In this document: in pieces, positions 11,664 to 22,947 of the stretch
How the letters are laid out: the number at the start of each line of letters is the position of its first letter
How positions within the stretch are numbered: the stretch's first letter is position 1
Source: Hexactinellida sp. DTS-2022
Lineage: Eukaryota > Porifera > Hexactinellida
Length of the DNA: 64,000 nt
NCBI GenBank assembly: GCA_028753945.1
Contig: JAPNXP010000003.1
Span: 372,001 to 436,000 of the forward strand
Direction of reading: 5' to 3'
Notes under the pieces: generated by a model
Told to the model about the DNA's origin: nothing
Seen by the model: only the letters and a program-made list of their open reading frames with translations
Database searches by the model: none
Position numbers and translations under genes: made by a program

Positions 11664-11801
11664 CCTTGCATTCCCTATACGTATATGTAGTATTCCTATA
11701 CTATATGGGAAATTTCAAATTCTAATGGATTATTTATCAATTTTATAGAGCTATTTTACAAAGGAGAGTAAGCTTAGCTATCATAATTTAGACGAAAAAC
11801 G

Positions 11802-11840
11802 ACAGTTGTGTACAACTTTGGTACGACATCTATGTACAGT
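11802..11840. repeat. 39-bp direct repeat, copy 2
   Basis: Matches 10994-11032 at 38 of 39 positions, same orientation. It is followed by two more short GTGTACA repeats up to 11870. Confidence 0.75.
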
Positions 11841-11920
11841 CATTTATGTGTACAGCGACATTTGTGTACATACATTTTTAGTGTGCTACTTCTAGTAAAA
11901 ACGTTATAGTATAAAACTAT

Positions 11921-11955
11921 GTATAAAACTATAGTATCCTACTATAGTTTTATAC
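11921..11955. repeat. Perfect 35-bp inverted repeat
   Basis: Arms of 16 bp (GTATAAAACTATAGTA and its exact complement) surround a 3-base loop TCC. A half-copy GTATAAAACTAT lies just upstream at about 11909-11920. It could extrude as a cruciform. Confidence 0.85.
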
Positions 11956-12093
11956 TTTAAGATGCACAGTTCTAAATTTACCTCGGTCGGACTTCCGGCC
12001 GGCCGGCCGTACGCGATGGCCTGACTGGACCATTGGTGATAGAGATTTCAAATTTAGATAGGAGATATATAATTTCCTGGAAATGTGCACCTC

Positions 12094-12360
12094 CATAGGC
12101 GCAAAACCCGTGGGTGCCCTGGGTGCCAGGGCACCCACGACAGAATTTTTTTGGATATTTTTAGTTAATAAATACAATTTCTTAACAAATTTAATCGATA
12201 AATTTTAATGTCACAGAATAGAAATCATCACTTCGACCTTTTCTCATTCCTTTCAACAGCTGCCTCATGTCTTCTCTTCAACCTTACCACTGCTTCGGGT
12301 ACCCACGACAGTTCGGGTACCCACGACAGTTGCGCTGAACATGAAAAACTTGCGCCAATG
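12094..12360. mobile_element. MITE with CATWGGCGCAA ends and 8-bp duplication
   Basis: The ends CATAGGCGCAA and TTGCGCCAATG are inverted. A perfect 8-bp duplication TGCACCTC lies at 12086-12093 and 12361-12368. The interior holds repeated GGGTACCCACGACAGT motifs that pair with GGGTGCC motifs on the left. Confidence 0.8.
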
Positions 12361-12643
12361 TGCACCTCTATGCCCAATTTCTCAATTTCGTTTTCGTTCG
12401 TCAGTAAATCGAAATTTTGTGTTCTTATCCAGTGACTCTTTAATAATTCGAATTAGTTATTGAAAATATATCTCAATATTGTAATTACTCTATAGTATAC
12501 TGAATACTATAGAACATATACATAAGACTATACTGCCATCACTGTTATTGATTGGTTTGTAAGTGAATATGTGTTTAAAACTAATAAAAGCAAAGTATAA
12601 ACTAATCGTGTATCTTCATTAAGGGTATGTCATACAAGCTATG

Positions 12644-12675
<32 letters not shown>

Positions 12676-12676
12676 C
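12644..12676. repeat. (AAC)11 microsatellite
   Basis: Eleven perfect AAC units. It lies about 65 bp beyond the lower-coordinate end of the minus-strand retroelement remnant. Read on that strand it is a (GTT)n tract and might be a simple-repeat 3' tail, which is inference. Confidence 0.9.
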
Positions 12677-12742
12677 TAATATAATAGAGAGGAAACTAAT
12701 AGTATACTAACAAAACAAAAACAAAAAAGGAGTGAAAGGATA

Positions 12743-13120
12743 CTAAAGAGGATCTAGTAGTAGAAAAGTCGATGCTAGTGAGTGGTTGTAATGTAAACAT
12801 AGATGATAGTGCTTCGCCTGTCTATAGAATTGATTTAATTCCTGGAAATTGTAACAGTGGCCTTGAGGATAGTGTCGGAGAAGCTTATCGATCCATCGTA
12901 TAACAAGGGCATCCACCTGGCCGGCCTCGAGTTGATAGTTTGCTGGATAGAGGGCCAGGATTTGCATGTAGAGGGGATTTCGCGAGAGATCACGAATGAT
13001 CCGTGTCGAAACTTTCAGATCGGTGAGCTTTCCTCCCAAATTGTTAGCTTTGCCCACGTAGAAGTGCGTCGGTTGCTTGGATCGCGTGGCTGCTTCCATG
13101 TCAATAGTAGCAATATTTGA
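12743..13120 (-). pseudogene. GIY-YIG endonuclease-like fragment
   Basis: The 118-residue minus-strand frame contains THFYVGKANNLGGKL, resembling the YIGKT...L..RL part of GIY-YIG nucleases, and about 40 residues later LEAGQVDALVIRW, which could supply the conserved glutamate. No convincing GIY half is visible directly upstream. It lies downstream of the reverse transcriptase-like region on the same strand, as in Penelope-like elements. The frame could be something else. Confidence 0.35.
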
Positions 13121-13329
13121 GGTATGTACAAGTGTCAGCTACAGGGTATGACGGGTGTCGTGAGCCGTGCAGGAATAAATTCCCTGTAGTTGGAGCCCAA
13201 GAGACAGGGCGGCGGAGGGGGAGTATCGGTGTAGGAGGATGGTAGGACCTGGCCGCGTGGTACACTGTGCTCCTCTGCACGTAGTCGGGGAGGGCAAGAT
13301 TGAACTGGCCGCGGCGAAGCGACGTTGCG

Positions 13330-14497
13330 TCAGCGTCGGGTATGGGTTGCCTCTCTGGATAGGCGGCTGGGCTGGTGGTGGTGGTGGTGCACCCTTGGGG
13401 ACGGCTTCGTGTAAGCTCTGAGGGCTTTCAGAACGGCATCTCCATCACACCTTTCAGCTTTAATTTGTGGATGAGTTGTTGTCGGTGTCATCTGGGGCCG
13501 CTGAGGGCCCACATCGATAGGTGTGTCGGGTAGCCGTGTGATTCGAGGTCGAGGTCCTAGTAGGGGTGGTGCCGCAGGGGTTGGGGTCGGGGTCGAGCGG
13601 TACGTGGATGTGTAAATTGGCAGGAGGAGGTGACTGCGGACGCGTTCAGGAACCGGTCGATATTCTGGCTTTGTGCTCTTGGAGAGGCTTTTGTAGGTGG
13701 GCCTGCGTGTGCTAAATTTGTAGTGTAGTGTCGGCACGGGTTTGTGTATCTTCCAGGGCTCCTTAGGGACAGGGAAATAACAGATATCCACCAAGGCTGG
13801 AATGATGGTGTTTGCTGTTTTCCCGCGATCCACAAGCGGTCCCAAATAATGTTGTAGTAAATGGTTTAGGGCATCCGCCGGGTAGGTCGCAATCCCATCG
13901 ATGCGATGAGCTGTCCCCATGTGAGCATTATCTATAAGGTGGCGGGATACTTGAAAGGAGGCTGCATCGACGGGTAGGGAGGCTGGTGCGGCTGTACACG
14001 CGGAATCCATGCCTTCCTGTCTGGGAGGTACTCCGCGTCCTGGGTTCGGTTGTCCTCCGTCAGGGTGATCATGTACAAGCTGTGCAGCTGGGTGAGGTGC
14101 GCCGGTGTTAGAGGGAAGTTGATCGCCAAATCGTCGAAATAAATAGTGAATACGCCGAGGGGCGGTGGTCTGGAGGTGCGTAGCAGGAGGCAGGTGACTA
14201 TCCGTGCCGGTTCTGGGGCGAGAGGGAGGCCCATTGGAAACCCACAGCTGCCCAGGTGATATACCTTGTGCCCGTCCGTCGCATAGTTAAATTGTAGGAG
14301 GCCGCACAGCAGTTGGAGTGCCAGTTTATTCTCCGGGAATAGTAAAGGAAGGCATCGATTACGGCGCGGTGAGGCGTGGAGGGATATAATTGGACAAGGT
14401 TGGCCGTGTATATTCGTTCGGGAGGTCCGTACAAATCAAGGCGGTCCAAGGCGTCCTTCAGGAGGGGGTAATGTGGCGGCGCAGATACAACGAGCAT
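13330..14497 (-). pseudogene. Reverse transcriptase-like, Penelope-type (frameshifted)
   Basis: Three minus-strand frames overlap. The first (14497-14198) ends around TWAAVGFQW. The second (14234-13932) continues the same protein as MGLPLAPEPARIV and holds the catalytic YFDD at 14141-14130. The third (14010-13330) carries FQVSRHLIDNAHMGTAHRI, similar to the thumb-region block after the YxDD box of Penelope-type enzymes. At least two frame changes are needed, so no intact enzyme is made. The C-terminal part is proline- and histidine-rich and unrecognised. The YxDD and PMG-P-AP motifs are direct evidence; subfamily is inferred. Confidence 0.5.
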
Positions 14498-14601
14498 AGT
14501 GCTGTCAGGCTATGGGAGTGATTCAAGGTCGGTCTCACTAGGGAGGTTAAGAGGTGGGGATTGGAGCCAGGTGTTGGGGCTGTCGGCTGCGGTGGCGGAG
14601 G

Positions 14602-14850
14602 CTACGGGACGCAAAAGATGTGGGGGGCGTCCGTAGGTACTAATAGCTGTTGGAATTGGTCTTTGTGACACTTGATATTGAAGTATAGTTTAGGGCAGCG
14701 GTCATCACAACGAGGGCCGATTTCGACACCGGAGCATTGTCTGACGAGGGCCACCTTGAGGGCGTTTAATCGTCTGAGGTACTGCTGGGGAGAGGCGGGT
14801 TGGGCTGAGCATCTCTCCAAGTAGTGTGTGTAGATGGTGTCAACAGGTGA
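14602..14850 (-). pseudogene. N-terminal part of the retroelement protein, unrecognised
   Basis: Minus-strand coding-like frame with segments such as YLRRLNALKVALVRQC and LYFNIKCHKDQF. GC content matches the reverse transcriptase region. Its start is overwritten by the MITE at 14851-14998. No family was recognised. Confidence 0.35.
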
Positions 14851-14998
14851 CAGGGGCGTAGGCAGGGGGGGTTTCCCGTTGCCCGGAAACCCCCCTAAAC
14901 CTCTTAGATATACGTAACAGTAGTCTAAGTGTACAGAGTCGACTGTACTAGTAAGCTGTTTGGAAACCCCCCTAGTGACCACCCTGGCTACGCCCCTG
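14851..14998. mobile_element. hAT-like MITE with 5-bp duplication, inside the retroelement
   Basis: The ends CAGGGGCGTAGGCAGGG and CCCTGGCTACGCCCCTG are inverted. GGTGA flanks both sides (14846-14850 and 14999-15003). Internal GGAAACCCCCCTA segments form a second inverted pair. Confidence 0.8.
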
Positions 14999-15128
14999 GG
15001 TGATAGGGGAGGAGACAGGCGCCGGGGTCCTATCGGCGGAGGGAAGACTAGGTTACCCTGGCGCAGGCGTGTCCGGAGGTAGTTGAGGAGGCGTGTGTGT
15101 CCGCCTGGATAGCTGCCTGGGTTGAGGC

Positions 15129-15918
15129 ATGGCCTACTTAATATACGGCTATATATGTTCCCGAGAAGGCCAAGAAAGAAGAAGGCCAGTTTCTAATTTT
15201 CATTTTAGGATAAACTATGCCTCCTATTGTTGTTATTTTGGTTGTATATGTGGTAATCAACCATTGCGAGTCCAATGGAACCACTTTTGAGAATCTCAGA
15301 TTTGTGGTTAAGCTGTTTAGGCGCAATTTAATGATGAGGGTAACAATTTATGGTAAATGAATTTTTTTCAAATATCATAAATTTCAGTTTCTTCCTACTT
15401 TCTAATAATTTTATAATAGGAATACTAATATAGGGATATATTTCATACCCCAAAGGCTACTAAATCACAAAATGGCGAAATTCTAAAAAAAATGAAAAAT
15501 AATAAAGCAACCACATGCTAAAATACAAGTAGTATCCGAATTAAAACTTACTATTTTCGTACATAAAACGTATATAATTGCTGGTTTATATATATTCATT
15601 ATCATTATATATCCGGAAAATGTATTGTATGTTAAGTATATTAGCAAATTATTTTCATTTTCTCGCAGTTCTTTAGACTCAAATTTTATATTTTTGTATA
15701 TTTGTGGTGTCATCATTAAATTGCGCCTGAACAGCTTAATCACAAATCTGAGATACTCAAAAGTGGTTCCATTGGACTCGCAATGGTTGATTACCCCATA
15801 TACAACCCAAATAACAACAATAGGAGGCATAGTTTATCCTAAAATGAAAATTAGAAACTGGCCTTCTTCTTTCTTGGCCTTCTCGGGAACATATATAGCC
15901 GTATATTAAGTAGGCCAT
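15129..15918. repeat. Large inverted repeat, 208-bp arms and 374-bp spacer
   Basis: The left arm (15129-15336) and right arm (15711-15918) are near-identical inverted copies. Outer ends read ATGGCCTACTTAATATACGG. The spacer is AT-rich and unrelated. No target duplication is obvious, so either a foldback transposon or an inverted duplication is possible. Open frames crossing it simply translate the arms. Confidence 0.8.
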
Positions 15919-15920
15919 GT

Positions 15921-16170
15921 CCATACTAACAAATCCTCGAATTTAATTGGCCAACATATTTTGTCACCTTCAAATGTGAATATTTCTCTTCAAAAACCAA
16001 TAGATCGTTGTCGCAGTACAAAATTACCCCTGTATACAATTTTCAGCATTCGGGGACTCGTAGTCTTTCCAATCAATTCTGGAGAAACACAGGCTTTAAC
16101 ACACACGCAAACAGACACAATTCCGCTTTTAATATTTACGTATATACGTAGATAGATAGATAGATGAGAC
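15921..16170. repeat. Interspersed-repeat fragment, copy 1 (with 24003-24235)
   Basis: Shares ordered blocks with 24003-24235: CCATACT near the start, CCTCGAATTTAATTGG, TTTTGTCACCTT, then a CAGACA region followed by a TATA-rich end. It also ends in a GATA microsatellite. The family was not identified. Confidence 0.5.
16147..16167. repeat. (GATA)n microsatellite
   Basis: Short run of GATA units at the end of the interspersed-repeat fragment, 254 bp beyond the actin stop codon. Confidence 0.8.
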
Positions 16171-16282
16171 ACAGTTTATAATGTTATTATATTAATTAAT
16201 TGTCGACATGAAGTTGAGTTAATACCACAGGATTGAAGTTGATAAAAATACAGGACAAATATGTTCTGTTAATTAATATTGA

Positions 16283-16288
16283 TTTATT
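16283..16288 (-). terminator. Candidate polyadenylation signal AATAAA for actin
   Basis: On the minus strand AATAAA lies about 135 bp after the actin TAA (16421-16423). It is the nearest consensus hexamer I noticed. AT-rich sequence makes chance occurrence likely. Confidence 0.45.
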
Positions 16289-16420
16289 AATTAAGAACTG
16301 AGAAGGTCATTTGAATCTTTAATTTGACACAACTAACATACATAATCCTAACAATTATACACAAACGAGAGGAAGTAATAACCAATAAGTACAGGTAACA
16401 CACAAGCATAAGCAGGGCGG

Positions 16421-17581
<1,161 letters not shown>

Positions 17582-17700
17582 TTAGCGAAGAATAAAGTGC
17601 GAATTTGCTAACGGCATTTCTGAGATAATAGAAGTTATAGAACCACGCAGATTTCTGGCTTAATATAATAGAGCTGGGAGAACTCAATCATCAGTAAATG

Positions 17701-17711
17701 CCTATATATGG
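17701..17711 (-). promoter_or_regulatory. Candidate TATA box of actin
   Basis: CCTATATATGG, on the minus strand CCATATATAGG, about 150 bp before the actin ATG and downstream of the CArG box. The spacing suits a core promoter with a 5' untranslated leader of about 120 bp. Confidence 0.5.
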
Positions 17712-17746
17712 AGAAAACGAGAATCATCGATTGAGATAAATTATCT

Positions 17747-17756
17747 CCTTATATGG
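17747..17756. promoter_or_regulatory. CArG box (SRF site) upstream of actin
   Basis: CCTTATATGG is a perfect match to the CC(A/T)6GG serum-response-factor consensus, 196 bp before the actin ATG. CArG boxes are the classic regulators of animal actin genes. Confidence 0.7.
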
Positions 17757-18118
17757 TAATAATTTGGTAGGTTTAAACTGTCTACCAAAATTGAATAGGT
17801 TGAAATTTTTGGATAATGAAAAGATCAATTACATGCAAGATCTTACTGTGATCATAATTAATAGTTCGGGGTTCAAATTGCAATGGGTTGCAAAAATTCA
17901 AATTGCAAAAATTGCAATGGGATTAAAAAGAATAAATGACTGGGTCGCTAAGCAATTGGTTTATTTATCTACATATCGTTTTAACAAAGTTCGAAATGTA
18001 AACTCGTCCATAGATAGGTCAGCAAATATTATTTCAATTAAACCATTGGTGCTGAGTTAAGATAATAATTTAAAGGCATAGTAAGTAACAAGTACTTAAT
18101 TCCAATGTTTACTGTATA
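17757..18118. other. Region between actin promoter and Ginger element 1
   Basis: AT-rich; the 98-codon open frame here shows no family resemblance and has tandem CAAATTGCAA motifs. No other feature seen. Confidence 0.4.
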
Positions 18119-18303
18119 TGTTACAGTCATTCTGTGTAATCAGTCATTTCACGTAATGCCTAGAAATTTTAGGCATTACGCGTAATAGCTGTGACCTTTA
18201 GTCATTTCATGAAATGCCTAAAATTTCTAGTTGTTTCATGAAATGACTAAAATTATAGAGTTCTTGTTACATGAAATGACTAAAATTATAGAGTTCTTGT
18301 TAC
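18119..18303. repeat. Left terminal inverted repeat of Ginger element 1
   Basis: Pairs with 21773-21936. Contains smaller palindromes built on TCATTTCATGAAATG and AATGCCTAGAAATTTTAGG, so each arm can also fold alone. Includes a 33-bp tandem duplication absent from the right arm. Confidence 0.9.
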
Positions 18304-18469
18304 ACATATTGCCTAAGATGCAATTAGTCATTTTGTGTAATTGCTTGAGTATATAGTTAGTATATTGGTAGAACATCTCAAAGTATGACCAGTTTGACTA
18401 CATTGCATGGTTTAATATAATAATTTTATTAAACCATGTAATTCAAAGGCAATTTATGTATTATCCCCG

Positions 18470-18703
18470 CTAGTACATTCTATCTTTTCCTCTAATGCCA
18501 ACATCCTCAATTCGACTAGACTTAATGCCCACATATAATTTCGACTTAGTGCATGCGCTCATCTGATTGTAATTATCCAAATATGGCCTCCCATTGTCTT
18601 TGCTAATTGAGCTAAAACAAGTATCCTTGAATCTCTTCATTCGTTGAGACTTGTTTAACAGGCAATAATAGATGTCTTCATACTGCAAATAGTCATTGTC
18701 CAA
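18470..18703 (-). CDS. Hypothetical 77-residue frame inside Ginger element 1
   Basis: A minus-strand frame opening MDNDYLQYEDIYYC, divergent from the transposase gene, with less AT bias than its surroundings. No family is recognised. It could be a second small gene of the transposon or chance. Confidence 0.2.
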   Translation of the reverse strand: MDNDYLQYEDIYYCLLNKSQRMKRFKDTCFSSISKDNGRPYLDNYNQMSACTKSKLYVGIKSSRIEDVGIRGKDRMY

Positions 18704-19151
18704 TTATAAAAGGGAAGGCAGGAAGGGATTTGATAATATAACGTATTTATATTTACTCAGACACAACAACATGGATGATTCCTATGAAGAAAAATTTAAG
18801 AGAGAGCTTTACATTAAATATGAGACTTGTAAAAAATACTGATACCCAAAGATCAATATTATTCAAATATTGAGGATGTTAAATCAGCTGCTGCAAACCC
18901 TGCTACCAATAATCGTCATTGTTATTATCTCCTTCAAAAGTAAGTCTAAATAAATGCTTATAATTTTCAGTACTAGTTTATTTTTCATAATACTATTTCA
19001 ATAGCTAAAATGTTAGAAATTATTAATTATTACTTTACAATCAAGCAACAAAATTTAGAAAAGTATTTATCTGACATGAACGAGAAAAACTTCTACGACT
19101 TAAACATATTTATCTTATTTTTAGGTACGAGATACTTCAATGTGGTGATCT

Positions 19152-19715
19152 GGGCCCGTATTCACTAAGATTACTTAGTACTTAAGTACTAAGTACGTAC
19201 TTAGTTAAGTACCTACTTAAGTAGTATTCACTAAGAAATATTGTTGTACTTAAGTACATACTTAACTAAGTACGTACTTAAGTACGAAATTGAATTATAT
19301 TTATTCAATTATATATAATAGCATAATATATTAGTGTATGGAATTCTATTTGTAATAGCTTGCTGTATTCTTTTAACTTTAAAAAATATTCTCAATGAAG
19401 TTCCTGTGATTTGTGTGCTTGAGAAAAAACAAAACTTTTAGAAAACAACAACCAATAGTAATAAATGTTGAAAATAGAATCATAAACATCCCTAAAGTAA
19501 AGCAAGTACTACTAGAAATATAATACAATGTTCTAATTAAACACCAACGTCTAAAGAGTCAATAAAAGGAAATTCTTATAAGTTAAGTCAACTTAGTAGG
19601 TTACTTAAGTTTTGTACTTAAGTATATACTTAAGTACACACTTAAATCTTAGTGAATACCAATCTTAGTGAATACGACTTAAGTACGTACTTAACTTCTT
19701 AGTGAATACGGGCCC
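19152..19715. mobile_element. Palindromic non-autonomous element with GGGCCCGTATTCAC ends
   Basis: Ends GGGCCCGTATTCACTAAG and CTTAGTGAATACGGGCCC are perfect inverted copies. The subterminal regions consist of many variants of ACTTAAGTAC and TAAGTACGTACTTA. It interrupts a coding exon of Ginger element 1. The target duplication could not be fixed because the terminal GGGCCC blurs the boundary (TGG is possible). Confidence 0.8.
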
Positions 19716-20400
19716 TGGAGAAATTGATTAAGAAGCGGCAAAATCTTTAAGAAACCCCTTTGGACTATGTGAGTGTAGAGGATACCTACGATGTGGTTAG
19801 ACGAGCACACCTATCTACTGGCCATAGGAGATGTGATCAAATGTTAAAGGAACTTGGCAAAAAATATGCCAATGTCACTCGGGATGCTCTGGAACTGTTT
19901 AAATCCTACTGCCTGGAGTGCCAAAAGAAGCGTAAACGTCCTATGACCAAAGGTGTTGTTGTATACCCTATTCTCACAAATGAGTTTTCTTCCCGTGCTC
20001 AAGTTGACTTGATTGACATGCAGTCTATGGTACAGAACTCGTTTAAATGGATTCTTGTGTATCAGGACCACTTGACCAAGTTTGTGATCTTACGTGCGCT
20101 AACCTCAAAACGTGCAGCTGAAGTAGCACATCATCTCCTGGATATATTCCTTCTCATTGGTGCCCCTGCCATTCTGCAGAGTGACAATGGCAGTGAGTTC
20201 ACAGCACAGGTGATCCAAGAACTCAAAATCGTATGGCCTACGCTCATTATGGTTCATGGCAATTGGCACCACCATGTCAGTACTCACTACAGTTCCAACA
20301 TCTGTCACAAACAGTTTATCCCAGTCAGATGATCCACCTCCCATGAGCTCTGCACCTATGGATATCATCACCTCACACATAGATAGCATATTAGTGGAAC

Positions 20401-21182
20401 CAGGGGCGGCCTTAGGGTAGGGCGACAGCCCGGGGCGCCACTCCTTGGGGTGCGCTTAAGGCCTATTGTCGGCGCCATATGCGCAGAGTCCGAAGGAAAA
20501 TTGGGCCGCTTAAGCCCCATCTGGTTGGTTGCGATCTCATAAAGCGAGCACACCTCAACAATGTATGAGCTGATTTAATTGCTTGTACGATCAAGATTTT
20601 ACAAAGTTCGGCGCACTTGGTTGTCACAAAATATACCAAAATTTCCTTGGCGACTATTGTTTTAGGAGGTTATAACCAGGATGGAAAGTGGAAACTACTC
20701 GGATGTCAACAGCAAACAGCAATTTATGCTGTTAACAACAATTTTTCAGGGCTTTTCACGAATCATTTGATTGACTCAAAGACTCGCGTGTCACAAGGAA
20801 TCATCGAGTGAAATGACTCGGTGACTCGAGTTGAAAAGATGGTGATTCATGAAAAGCCCTGCTATTTTTAATCATTCATATTCTCGATTATAAAGAGAAG
20901 TAACTTTCAAATTGTTTCACTTAGAATTTAACACTGGATTACATATGCTACAGCAAGGTGTTCAAATTCCCTTAACAACTATTAACAAGCTGTTATTAGC
21001 AATTTTGAGCCGTTATGACATTAAATATGAGCTGTTAACAGCTACACACTAGCTTATAAGAGAAAATAAGCGCTGTAAACAGTGTGGGAGAATAGGAACT
21101 TGGAAAGATTCAAATTCCCTTCGTAGGGGGCCGCGGTAGGTTGTCCTCGCCCGGGGCGCCAATTTGGCTAAGGCCGGCCCTG
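20401..21182. mobile_element. hAT-like non-autonomous element inside the Ginger transposase
   Basis: The ends CAGGGGCGGCCTTAGGG and GGCTAAGGCCGGCCCTG are inverted copies. A perfect 8-bp duplication AGTGGAAC lies at 20393-20400 and 21183-21190. It splits the Ginger gene between coding segments. It contains a smaller element at 20747-20861. Confidence 0.92.
20747..20861. mobile_element. 115-bp MITE nested at third level
   Basis: The ends CAGGGCTTTTCACGAATCA and TGATTCATGAAAAGCCCTG are inverted copies. Flanks CAATTTTT (20739-20746) and CTATTTTT (20862-20869) match at 7 of 8. The middle is made of GACTCG repeats. Confidence 0.8.
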
Positions 21183-21772
21183 AGTGGAACGACAGGGTGC
21201 CAGAACTTCCCAGGTTGCCCAAGCTGAACGAATGGTGAAGAGAAGTCGGATTGGTCTAGCTCACGGACATCCTGGTGATAATGTAGCAGTACCAATACCT
21301 CTGATTGACAGAGGACGTGGTGACCCCCATAACATTCTGGGAGTGATCCTTGACTGTAACGAGAACAACATGTACACTATTTGTGTTAAATCTGGTATTC
21401 TTAAATCAAAGTATGCCCGAAACCAGTTTGACCTGTGTCCACAACGCCTTTTACAGGAAACAGATGTAGATCGCACAAAAACTACCACTTTACGCCAAGC
21501 AGTCACAGAAGAGTCCACTTGTGGAGGTCAAGGTTATGTGAAATGTAACTGTGCTGGGCCCAAACGTTGCGAAAGTAACAGATGTAAATGTTTCAAGAAC
21601 AAGATCAAATGTTCTAGTCGTTGTCATAGCAGCTTGGCATGCAAACAGAAGTAACCTAGCAAGGACTGGAAAATTGACAATGTGTCAAAATTTTTTGAAA
21701 TACTTACAATATCTGTCATTTTACTAACATAAATCGTTCATCTGTAATTCTGTATGAATCATATCTACAATT

Positions 21773-21936
21773 CAGTCATTTCGTGTAACAAGAACTCTAT
21801 AATTTTAGTCATTTCATGAAACAACTAGAAATTTTAGGCATTTCATGAAATGACTAAGGGTCACAGCTATTACGCATAATGCCTAAAATTTCTAGGCATT
21901 ACGTGAAATGACTGATTACACAGAATGACTGTAACA
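21773..21936. repeat. Right terminal inverted repeat of Ginger element 1
   Basis: Inverted copy of the left terminal repeat with only a few substitutions over about 164 bp. Ends in CTGTAACA directly before the TATA duplication. Confidence 0.9.
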
Positions 21937-21940
21937 TATA

Positions 21941-22619
21941 CACCAATAATATCACTAATATAATATTAAATATTAAATATACATTGATAAAGAATACAGG
22001 GGGGATCCCTCCCTTCAAGAATTTGGAAAATATGATGTTGTATTAAGATGTAGCGAACTTAGTCTAAACTTTTTTTGTGTGTGTGTGTGTTTGTCCAGAA
22101 TTAATAGGAAATACCATAGGATCTAGAGATCTGAAAATTGGCATGCAGCGGTAATTTTACACGCTGAACAACGATCTATTGGTTTTCTAAGCGAAATAAC
22201 GGGATTATGAAGTCATAAAGGCCCATATTTGGGAATAACTCTTTCAGTTTTTATTCGATTCGCTCACAATTTCAGATGATAACACAACATACAATAAGAC
22301 GGCACGAATGGGGGGGCATTTGCTCTCCCCACCAATGTCAATATAGCTGCGAGAGTATCATTTCGCCCCCATTATTCGTGCACCTCATATTTTTATCTCC
22401 CCTAAAATCAATAAAATATTGTTGTCTTAAAATTATTTAGCTTAGTAATATTCAATGATATTTGAAATTCCTCTTCACCCCAAAAAACATGTATACAGTA
22501 GAACTCGTTAATACGAACACCAATGGATGGTAAAGATTGTCAAATTTGGCAACTTTGCATAGCCTATAGAATATGTTATTCCAATATTATTTTTAAAAAG
22601 GCTATGATTGTGGTATACT
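21941..22619. other. Intergenic stretch with a small inverted repeat
   Basis: No gene is recognised. Positions about 22300-22383 have short inverted ends (GGCACGAATGGGGG and CCCCCATTATTCGTGC) that may be a tiny MITE. A (GT)n run is at about 22077-22091. A single pogo-like end CAGTAGAACTCGTTAATACG lies near 22497. Confidence 0.45.
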
Positions 22620-22947
22620 CAGACATGGGGTCAAGCCCTTTCAGAAGGGCTGTAGTCCAAGCCATTTTTCTAAGCATTTTTTGAAAAAGGGCCTAAGCCT
22701 AAGCATAAGCCCTTAATAAAGGGCTTAAGTCTGGACTTAAGTCTTTACTATAATTATTTAGAAATCCATACCGTATTTTATTAAATAAGTACCTTGAAAA
22801 GGGCTTGAAGTTCATCTATAAAGGGCTTAAGTCCAAGTCCAGACTTAAGCCCTTTTATTAAAGGAGGACTTAAGTCCGGATTTAAGCTCTCAAAAATGGG
22901 CTTAAGTCCAAAGGGCTTAAGCCCTTTGGGGCTTGGTCCCATGCCTG
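22620..22947. mobile_element. Probable MITE made of GGGCTTAAG repeats
   Basis: Outer ends CAGACATGGGGTCAAGCCC and GGGCTTGGTCCCATGCCTG are imperfect inverted copies. The interior is filled with variants of AAGGGCTTAAGTCC in both orientations. No clear target duplication. Confidence 0.6.

Larger units (their letters stand above)
12743..15128 (-). mobile_element. Decayed Penelope-like retroelement in a GC-rich island
   Basis: Base composition switches abruptly from AT-rich flanks to GC-rich between about 12,850 and 15,128. The minus strand holds overlapping open frames in more than one phase. They contain reverse transcriptase motifs (GFPMGLPLAP, then IYFDDLAI) and, further downstream, a YVGKANNL motif resembling a GIY-YIG endonuclease. 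RT followed by GIY-YIG is the order in Penelope-like elements. Frameshifts, stops and a MITE at 14851-14998 show decay. Retroelement origin is fairly likely; the Penelope assignment is tentative. Confidence 0.55.
18771..21654 (+). pseudogene. Ginger integrase/transposase, KRBA2-like, heavily interrupted
   Basis: The gene starts at ATG 18771 (MDDSYEEKFKRELY). An A-run near 18827-18833 shifts the frame; the continuation in the next phase reads to a GT donor at about 18939. The next exon starts after the acceptor at about 19124 and is split by the element at 19152-19715. From 19760 to 20332 the frame encodes an HHCC-like region (AHLSTGHRRCD, then CLEC) and an integrase core with QVDLIDMQ and QSDNGSEFTA. 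The segment that should hold the catalytic glutamate is missing, apparently deleted after about 20260. The hAT element at 20401-21182 interrupts the remainder. The C-terminus (21184-21654) ends in a cysteine-rich motif KCNCAGPKRCESNRCKC. It is clearly inactive. Confidence 0.85.
18119..21936 (+). mobile_element. Ginger-type DNA transposon 1 (KRBA2-like integrase), 3818 bp, degenerate
   Basis: The ends are TGTTACAGTCATTCTG and its complement, fitting the TGTNR...YNACA rule of Ginger1 elements. A 4-bp duplication TATA lies at 18115-18118 and 21937-21940. Terminal inverted repeats are about 165 bp; the left one contains an extra tandem copy of a 33-bp segment (18238-18270 and 18271-18303). It carries one plus-strand transposase gene, now broken by two insertions, a frameshift and probably a deletion. 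Confidence 0.85.

Noticed and set aside
13239..13421. Plus-strand frames in the GC-rich island
   Set aside because: They are antisense shadows of the longer minus-strand frames carrying the reverse transcriptase motifs.
15483..15909. 94- and 115-residue frames on opposite strands
   Set aside because: They mostly translate the arms of the large inverted repeat; no protein family is recognised.
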